Shown here in pieces: positions 56,451-64,000 of a stretch of DNA of 64,000 bases; the first letter of the stretch is position 1, and the number at the start of each line of letters is the position of its first letter. A model generated the notes under the pieces. That model ran no database searches. It saw only the letters and a list, made by a program, of their open reading frames with translations, and had not been told where the DNA came from. The stretch is from Prochilodus magdalenae (lineage: Eukaryota > Chordata > Actinopteri > Characiformes > Prochilodontidae). The position numbers and the translations under genes are program-made. The stretch is taken from the NCBI GenBank assembly GCA_024036415.1, contig JAMWET010001917.1:558001-622000 (forward strand). Direction: 5' to 3'.

Positions 56451-59179
56451 TAGTTATTATCAAAATAATTTGATTTCTGATTGTTTCGAGATCTTTTTAA
56501 ATCCCTTTTCTCATATGCATCTACAAACTTCTTATTGCCATGGTGATACTATTGACTTAAACAATCAAGAGTAGACCAAACTAAAGGTCTGAGATTTAAA
56601 TAAGACAGTCTCCTCATAACTTGTTCATTTACATATAAATATACTTTTTTATCATTTATAAATCATGATTTATTTTTCAGTTTTATTTGTTTGGTTATAT
56701 TACCTCAATCTCTCATTATTGTTGATAGATTGTAAAATGAAGATCGAATGTTTGTTTGTTTAAATATGTAAAATAAAAATAAGCAACCAAAAATAAATAA
56801 TGATATTAATAACATTAATCACTAAATGTCTATAGGATTCAAGTGGTTATGTGCTAAGCCAGTCCTTCATTCCTATTTTTCACTCTCCAGTTAGGCAGTG
56901 ATGTTCACCTTCATCCCTGCTTGCAATGACACTCCAGTCTTGTGTGTTATTATGTCTGAATAAAATTGTCAGAGACAGTATAACAATGTAATAATAAATA
57001 TTAAAAACAGTACGCTTTTCGCTGAAACTCCTGAATTGTATTTTTATGTAGCTTCTTTTAATATTTGGTGAAATAAAAAGATGAGTTTGGGTTTGACTGA
57101 CTAAAATCACTCAACACTAAACCAAACCCATATATTGCAAGAGATCAAAAGAGTAGTTGTTAAGCATCCCTAATAAATTACATGAAAAGCAGGTAAACAA
57201 CTTTAAAGGTGTTTCCTATTGTTTTTTTTTTTACATGAGCCTGAAACCCATAGCAGTTCAAGGATAAGAAACATGGAGTTAATCACATTCTAGATTATCA
57301 TATTGCCTTATCTAATCCCTAAAGAGTATATAGTGTATACATGCAGTATTTCTGTGATTCTATATAAAAGGCATGGAATGTATATAGAAGGTGGAAAAGC
57401 TGCAGAACGCTCCTCCGCTACAGACTCTCTCCTCTCCACAGATGGCAGTAGAATGCTAAAAATGGCAAACTGAGAAAATACGTGGGCAGCAGCATTTTCT
57501 TTATCCTTGTGCTCAGCAGGTGAAGGTGTAATGCATTTGCAACCAGTTATTTTGATATAATACATAATGAAACCTGAAATAAATGAAACTGAAGGTGTGT
57601 CGTCTTGCTGGCAACTGCTTGAGGCTTAGATAACAAAGTCTTAGAACTACATATTTTCAAGCATCCACAGTGTAAATATTCATTAGTCATCCAACAACAA
57701 ATCACAGTCCTCATTATAAATGTATTGTTAATGTATTGCTAGCTCGCCAATAATTTAAAAGCAAGATTAGCCCTTTAGGTGACTCATAATGACTCACAGT
57801 GATCATCCCTTTGTTAGCTCATCAATGCAATTCAATTCTGCCTGGGTAGCATGTAGGATACTTGTCTGTTATTAAAAAGAAATGCATGCTTGAAATGTCC
57901 TGTTTCTTTGAGTGTTCTTTATTTGGTCATTTTACTGGCTGGCATAATCCCTAAGGCTACATGACACTAGTACACAAGGTTTTTAAGACAGCTGACAATA
58001 TTTACGAAGGCTTATTCCATCTGTTGTCATAAAGGGTACTGTTGTACATTTTGATGTCATTTCATTTTAGCAAGTGATCTAACAATTGAGGCTTTTACAA
58101 ATACGTATATGGATCATTGTACAGAATTACTTTGAAGTCACATTTCATTCTTTTAACTAACTTGGACATTGGACTAAATTATTTTTGCACAATTATACAC
58201 TCATAAAATCTTTATTTTTTTCATTCAGACATAAAAATGTTTACCTAATTACAGAAAAGATGTGTTTCAATTGGGACATTTTTAATGTTACATACTGTAT
58301 TTCAGGTTTTGGGACACATTTACTTAAAAACAATGAGATCTAACTCCTCACAAGGCTATTATTATTAGGGTTAGGGATGGGATAGGGATTCCTGTTTTTT
58401 GGGCAAAAAATGGCTTTTCGTATGGGATGACACTGTACTGTATTACTGTATTTTGTAAACCTGAGAGAGCATTTTTACACATTTTTAAATAAAAATCATT
58501 CATTCATCATCTAAACCTTGAAGACTATTAATTTAATTTTATTGCTTTAAACTTTTAAAATGATCCAAAACAATCAACAGAACGTGAAGAAATAACAATT
58601 GTTGAGGAAAAACTCAAAGAAATGATATTTCAGACATATCTATTGAAGATCAGCCTGCCCCACCTGTCCTGTCTCATAATACCAATGTACCTGAAGAGGT
58701 GATAATGACACTGTAGAGTTTAATCTGCATTCGGTCCCCACATGAGTGGTCGAGGAATAAGCACTGCCTGATCTCAGCAAAGCATGTTAGAAAGGGAAGT
58801 AATACAAATAACAGCAGTTAACACTAACAATGCTTCTCACTGCTGGATATGCTCTTAGCAAGTAAAGAGACGAAGCCTGATACAGAGTGGACAAATGGGA
58901 AGGAGTGAAGATGGAGGAGGAGGAACTGTGTGGAGTATGGTCTGATCCTTGAAAATACAAATATATAAGACAAAAACACAAATTGATTACTAGAAATAAA
59001 TTATATCCATACAAGGCCAAATTTAGGAATTAGCGTTTGGGACAGCCAGCTCCCAAAAGGAAATATCCTACAAATGATTATTTCGTATACCTGTTTAATT
59101 CCTGGATCATTAATTATTATCTAAAGCATGAATACTTGAATGTTTCATGGAATAGTACTTAATGTTTTGTAGAAAACAA
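56451..59179. other. AT-rich noncoding DNA
   Basis: No gene or element recognised. A run of T lies near 57222. Frames of 76 to 85 codons on the minus strand lack support. Confidence 0.5.
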
Positions 59180-60020
59180 CAGTAGCTTCTGTTAAGCCTA
59201 ATTGCCACATTATCCTTTTAAAGACAGCCTAAAATCCAAACTAAACCCAGCTTTACCATTGTCTCCATGATCGTCCTTCACATGTGTGTTTGATAACCAG
59301 TGGGCCACTGTGTCCCGAGTTCTGTTCATTGCTTTTCATTTTGCCCTCCTCACTGGCTCTGGCGGCAGACTTCGTTCCCTTCACTGACTTGTCTGATAGG
59401 ATTTGCTCCTTTCTCAACTGATGAAATTTCAGCAGCTCAGCAGTTGCGATCCATGTTCGTCCCCTGGTGAAATAGCCCCCATCTCCGCCCCCGCCCTTTT
59501 CTCTATCTGTCTGTATCTCTCTCCCTGTCTCTCGTTCCTTCTTTTTCTCTATCTCTCATTTTTACACACACACATGGCACAATCCCAATTACAGTCATCA
59601 GCAGCAGTCTGTTGGTCACTCCATTATTTCCATTAAACTCATTTTTTACGTTTACCACACTGTCAACAAATGCCAATAGACTTCAATCTTCTCCACCGTG
59701 TTCTCCGATGCCCTCTACCTCCACTACTTTTACTAAAAGAGACTTAATATAGATTATTCATCACACACTTGTTGTGTCAACATTGACAGTTATGTGCAAG
59801 TATGGCCGTATGACAGGAGGGAGACTAGATTGCTATTTCCCACTATAGCACAGTCCCAGAATTCTCGTATCCCGAATATTACATTCTTTTGCCGTATGAT
59901 TATTTCTCAATGTGCCCCTCATTTCCACTGTTTGACGGGCAACATTGTCATACAAAACATTTAACTCCATCTTTAGTAAATGCATTTCTGTTTACCAGGG
60001 TTTAGGGTAATGGAATCACT
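59180..60020. other. Conserved-element-like noncoding block
   Basis: Balanced complex DNA with a CT-rich stretch (59480-59560). Motifs include ATGATTATTTCTCAATG (59896) and TAGATTATTCATC. Candidate regulatory DNA by composition only. Confidence 0.28.
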
Positions 60021-61193
60021 CGCAGTGCTGCTGCTTTCAATACAACACTACTAATCCAATTTATGAAGTAGAGTGTCCCCTGTTGATTAAATGTCACAGC
60101 ACAAATGCGTTCATATTATGTTTATTCAGAATCGGAAAAACAGGGCCAGGGAACGGAATCCATTTAAGAGTCAGAGTTGTTGCTGCAGGGAATTTTAGTA
60201 GTGGCTTCATTTATATATTTATTTTCTTTATTTATTTCATTTGTAGGTTTTGAGACCTCCAAAGGTGCTTGCTGTTTAAGTTCCCCCCTTTCAGTGCTGT
60301 CTTACATCTTCTGTAGCTGTACAGTGCCCATTGTGCTATCCATTTTTTGAAGTACGCCCTACAACTAATTAAGATACAGTATCTGTCAAATGTTTAGTCA
60401 CATCCAACCAAATGGCTGTTTTTGTTATCATAAAGACTCTACAATACACTCTAGACATTTACAATATTATATTTTTACCATATTGCCTCCTCCTGAGGTG
60501 CAAAATATCACATTCAACACAACCCTGTCTATTCTTGACATCGAAACCACCTCTCCAATTTTAAAAATAAAGCTCTTCACATTCGCACAACATTTTTACA
60601 CTCCAGTTGCGGGTTCTGTAGTAAACAAAATCCGGATGTTGTATTGTATTGTACCTCTTTTGACAGCTTTATATTACAGGGTGCAGAATTATCAGAATCT
60701 CTATAGAGCTGCAGGTTTTTCCCTGGATGTATTAAACTAGACTAATGGTCCAGTAATGCTGAATGATGAGTTGACAAAGACGTAGTGAGGCTAAAATTGC
60801 TCACTCCGATGAGAACAGACAGTAGTGATTTTAGTGTTCAGCTCTTATTTCTGTTTCCTTCCTTCAAAGTTCTGTCAGCTTGGCTAAAAGAAACAATTTG
60901 CTTAATACTCAGGATCAGGTGTGTGTAGATCCCATGACACAATTGCCTGTCATAGCAAAGAACATCAAGTCTCATTTCTGGTCGTCTCCTTCTGATACAT
61001 CCAGCCATCACTCATTTTCCTGTTCTGTTTCCTGTTCTTTAGAAAATGATAACATTTTTGTTGCGTGTGGAACTGATCTGAAGCAATTTAGCATAGGCTA
61101 TTATCAGGTTAGAACTCTTTATTATAAAGTAATGTTAATAAACATAGCATGGCTTCATTCTATTAATTATACATCGTATCTTCTCCATTTTAG
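60021..61193. other. AT-rich noncoding DNA
   Basis: Two plus-strand frames (60390-60740, 116 codons; 60880-61221, 113 codons) are AT-driven and unrecognised. The second contains a TTTCCTGTTCTTTAG acceptor-like site ending about 61043 and a CAG|GTTAGA donor-like site near 61108, but the exon they would define does not join in frame to the next candidate. Confidence 0.35.
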
Positions 61194-61438
61194 CTCTACT
61201 GAGGGAAGAAATTCTTCTTGATGACTTTGAGGAAATCGTGGTAGTTCAGAATGTGAATACAGACATTATACTGCATAAAACAATGCAGAAGTATAACCAC
61301 AATGTTTCCGAGCATAACCTTCACACCATCACCTTTTCACAGCGTGACTTGAATCACTCCCTTGTATGGCCCCATAGTGCATTCTTTTTTTTTCCGAGCA
61401 TAACCTTCACACCATCACCTTTTCACAGCGTGACTTGA
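61194..61438 (+). other. Coding-like frame interrupted by duplication
   Basis: After an acceptor-like tract (TATCTTCTCCATTTTAG, AG at 61192-61193) a plus frame reads LLREEILLDDFEEIVVVQNV and continues to a stop at 61438, about 80 codons. The acidic, hydrophobic-patterned start looks protein-like, but the family is unknown. The exact 79-bp repeat at 61305-61469, with an 86-bp period, shifts the frame. If coding, this would be a broken exon or pseudogene. Confidence 0.18.
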
Positions 61439-61469
61439 ATCACTCCCTTGTATGGCCCCATAGTGCATT
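61305..61469. repeat. Exact 79-bp direct duplication
   Basis: Positions 61305-61383 and 61391-61469 are identical over 79 bp (start TTTCCGAGCATAACC, end CATAGTGCATT), separated by CTTTTTT. Zero differences imply a very recent event or an assembly artefact. Confidence 0.98.
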
Positions 61470-61503
61470 TCGAGTTCAGCACAGGCTTCACCTTCCAGAC
61501 TGA

Positions 61504-62156
61504 ATCTCAATTCAAAACATCAACCAGCCTCTTCGATCCAACCATAATAAAAATCTATACCAGAACTGAAGCTGGCTCAGAGTGCCCATATTATCTTTAA
61601 TAATACTGAGCCTACCTCACCTTATCTACCTCTCAGATTTTAATACCGCATCATTCATTCATAAATTACTCCAGACCAATAGCTTTTTTTTTCTTTAAGA
61701 TGACTGTATTTGCCAAGCCCTTCTGTTGCTTTCTGGTGTCGAGGTTTCAACGTTTCCTCCCTTATTGGACACCACTAACCAGGTTGGCCCTACCTGGTTG
61801 TCCTTTGTCCGTCATGATCTGATGCTTAGTTTTGATACTCCAAGACCTGTACCAAGGATGAGGCTATGCCAAAGACTCTTTAATGTTTCAATAATTGTTA
61901 GCCTTCAAATTGTAAAATCATATTGAGAACTAAAGGCATTAGTTTTATTCTAAACAGCTTCCTCTAATACCATCAGCTGCTCTGCCTTGCTTTGTAAACC
62001 ACTTCCTTTAGTGTAAAGACACTGCAGTATCCAAAAAGTAAAACATACATTTTTAAAATAAATTGAAGCTTGAAATAAACTGAATGGAAGTTTTGTCAGA
62101 CCTCTTTGACCTCTTACTTCTTTCATTGGCAGTAGGCTAAGGAAAAACTGTGAAGT
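61504..62156. other. Noncoding DNA without recognisable features
   Basis: AT-rich and complex. A 66-codon frame has no support. Confidence 0.5.
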
Positions 62157-62243
62157 CGTTCCAGTTCATTTTCTCTTAGAAGCAGGATTGTAATTACATC
62201 CTCAATGTAATGTGCACAAAGACAGCAGCCCTGTTTTAACTTG
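62157..62243. repeat. Diverged duplicate block, copy 1
   Basis: Matches 63325-63410 at about 59 of 77 ungapped positions. The core CCAGTTCATTTTCTCTTAGA continues through AGCAGGATTGTAATTACA (62161-62198) and agrees with the other copy at 34 of 38 bases. Contains a TAATTAC homeodomain-type site. Confidence 0.75.
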
Positions 62244-63280
62244 ACTAATCCAGATTTGGTAGAATGGGTTTTTTTAAAACTTGGATTAACTTACAGTGCT
62301 TAGAAAGTTAGCCTATTCAATAGGCACCTCATTCCACCTTTGTTCAAGCTCATGCAAAGCCCATACAGTAATTGGTGACGTGACACCAAACACATAAAAC
62401 TGACAAGCAAAACTCTAATATAAGATACTGCTACAGTTAGACCACCTGAGCGGTGTCCGGCTCTGTCAGCAATAGGCCTAGAAACACACTTTCTTCAGAA
62501 ACCAAGCATTTGTTTCTTTGATTTGCATGGATGTGAGTAAATATTTAAGGAGTGGGAACACAATTTGAGTTTTTAATTCTGCAAGGTACTTGTTGAACTG
62601 GGGAGTGCATTTATTTATTTATGTATTTGTGCATTTATTTATTTGGTTAGTTAGTTAGTTAGTATAGCTGGAAAATATTTTGGATATTATTCCCCTAGAT
62701 ATTGTGTTTTGCAAGCATTATAATTAATAGACATCGCAATTAAGTCTAATAAGAATTACAATCTTTTTTTTTCCTTACTGTACATTTCTTTAATATTTTT
62801 GTTCTGTTTCTACATTTTAAGGATTTATGTAGTTGAGTTCATCATTTTTATCAAAGCACTTGATTTGAGGTGTTTGTGTAGTTTTGAATTTTTCTATGTT
62901 TAAGTGAATGCTACAGATTGTTTTTTTCTTTCTTTCTTTTGGCTACCCAAGAAACAGGGTGTTTACAAGTCAGGAAAGGGTCTTGTTCATTTTGTTCCTT
63001 TTTTCCGTTACTAAGAGCAACACCAAAATACACACTAATAGTTACATCCCATACAGAATGCTTGCTCAATATGAATCGAGTGAGTGATCTCTCTTTGGAT
63101 GTAGGAATGGACTGATTTGGTAATAAATCCATTATCACTGGCTCCCTCTACAGGGGACCTCTACAGTGTGACCTGAGTGAGAGAGCTACTGCCTGCCTTT
63201 CCTTATGACCTCTAGTACAGACACAGAGAGGCTAAACATAGCACGTGGAAAATGACTTTGACGTCAAAGCAAAACAACAA
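62244..63280. other. AT-rich noncoding DNA with TTTA/GTTA repeat
   Basis: A TTTA array followed by GTTA units lies at 62609-62663. No gene recognised; 65- and 75-codon frames near 62911-63138 are opposite-strand overlaps. Confidence 0.5.
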
Positions 63281-63660
63281 TTTACTGCCGGCCTGGCATC
63301 AGTGTGAGCAAAAGGCTGGGGAATAAGTCCAGCTCATTCTCTCTTAGAAGCAGGAAGGTAATTACAGACTTAACGCAACGTGCAAAAAGCAGCCAAGCCC
63401 ATTTTCACCAGACACTGAGAACCACACTGGCAATTAAAGAAGCACTTTTCTCACTCTCATAATTATGTTGTCCTTTCTCATCTGACTGATGTGGCTTATT
63501 CCCAAACTAGGTCCTAGCAGATAATGAAAGCTTTTGTTTATTCAGGGCTACTTGGCGATCATTTTCTTTAATGCATCAAAGAGAAACATCGTTATAAATG
63601 TATATAAAGGGAAAGAGAAAGCAAACTGGGTAGGCTTTGTATTATCTGGCTAAAAAAATG
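63281..63660. other. Conserved-element-like block containing duplicate copy 2
   Basis: Positions 63325-63410 repeat the 62157 block (core CCAGCTCATTCTCTCTTAGA to GGTAATTACA, 63329-63366). Flanking sequence includes GGCGATCATTTTCTTTAATG and CATCGTTATAAATG. Candidate regulatory element with a nearby diverged duplicate. Confidence 0.4.
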
Positions 63661-64000
63661 AAACGAAAGCTTTGTGAAAATGACTGTTCACTGAATGGAC
63701 AAATTGTTAAATTATTTGCATAGCAACAACAATAATAGTGGTATTAGCATAAAATGAGAGGGAATTATTTTCTGCACTGTTTCAATACGATTTTTAACAG
63801 GCTTGCAGAGGGAGCTTACTGACACATGTAAGCATAAGAAGGAGTTGGAGAAGAAAGGTTGCATGGTGGATCTGTAGCGTGTTTAGTAAATTTGCCAAAC
63901 ATAACTCTGACTGTCTGTCTGTGTGGCCAATAAAACTAAAAGATGCATTGTTTAGGTGTATTATTCAAATAAATATATTTGCTTAGTAATGCAGTTATGC
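63661..64000. other. AT-rich noncoding DNA
   Basis: Nothing recognised to the end of the window. Confidence 0.5.

Noticed and set aside
1..64000. tRNA, rRNA, snRNA or known microRNA genes
   Set aside because: Read through on both strands, but no complete A/B-box tRNA, rRNA segment, U-snRNA start or familiar microRNA was recognised. A covariance-model scan would be decisive.

Overview
The window is AT-rich vertebrate nuclear DNA, most likely from a ray-finned fish and possibly an otophysan such as a characin, catfish or knifefish. The evidence is the repeat content: many decayed Tc1/mariner transposons of fish type, a piggyBac-type non-autonomous element, fish SINE/LINE-tail sequences, long AT, GA, CT and CA microsatellites, and no bacterial-style gene packing. 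The order-level guess rests on remembered repeat families and is weak.

No complete protein-coding gene can be supported in 64 kb. The long open frames (up to 165 codons) look like chance, lie in microsatellites, or belong to dead transposases. The best candidate for a host exon is short and on the minus strand (20199 to 20066): a splice-acceptor-like site followed by 43 sense codons and a stop. Two weaker exon-like frames lie at 32074-32316 and 61194-61438 on the plus strand; the second is disrupted by an exact 79-bp duplication.

Layout. 1-9.4 kb: AT-rich DNA, Tc1 debris (2.2, 6.4-6.8, 9.3 kb), a 72-bp AT tract and a 720-bp piggyBac-like element carrying a 22-bp minisatellite. 9.4-18.4 kb: balanced-composition blocks that resemble conserved noncoding elements, two deleted Tc1 elements and a GA tract. 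18.4-26.2 kb: mostly featureless, with the candidate exon. 26.2-31.9 kb: a small Tc1-type MITE, a probable decayed Tc1 element, conserved-element-like blocks and CA/CT tracts. 32-41 kb: complex unique DNA plus one half of a common fish MITE. 41.2-46.6 kb: a 1.1-kb segmental tandem duplication whose second copy is split by 3.06 kb of other DNA. 47-56.5 kb: a deleted Tc1 element, a palindromic MITE, a SINE/LINE tail, a full-length but dead 1,374-bp Tc1 element, a 74-bp AT tract and another Tc1 transposase remnant. 56.5-64 kb: AT-rich DNA, conserved-element-like blocks, the 79-bp duplication and a diverged duplicated block at 62.2/63.3 kb.

The overall picture is a gene-poor interval, either intergenic or deep intronic, with many homeodomain-, POU- and SOX-like motifs in balanced-composition blocks. 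That is what one expects beside or inside a developmental gene, but conservation cannot be measured from one sequence and no gene name can be given.
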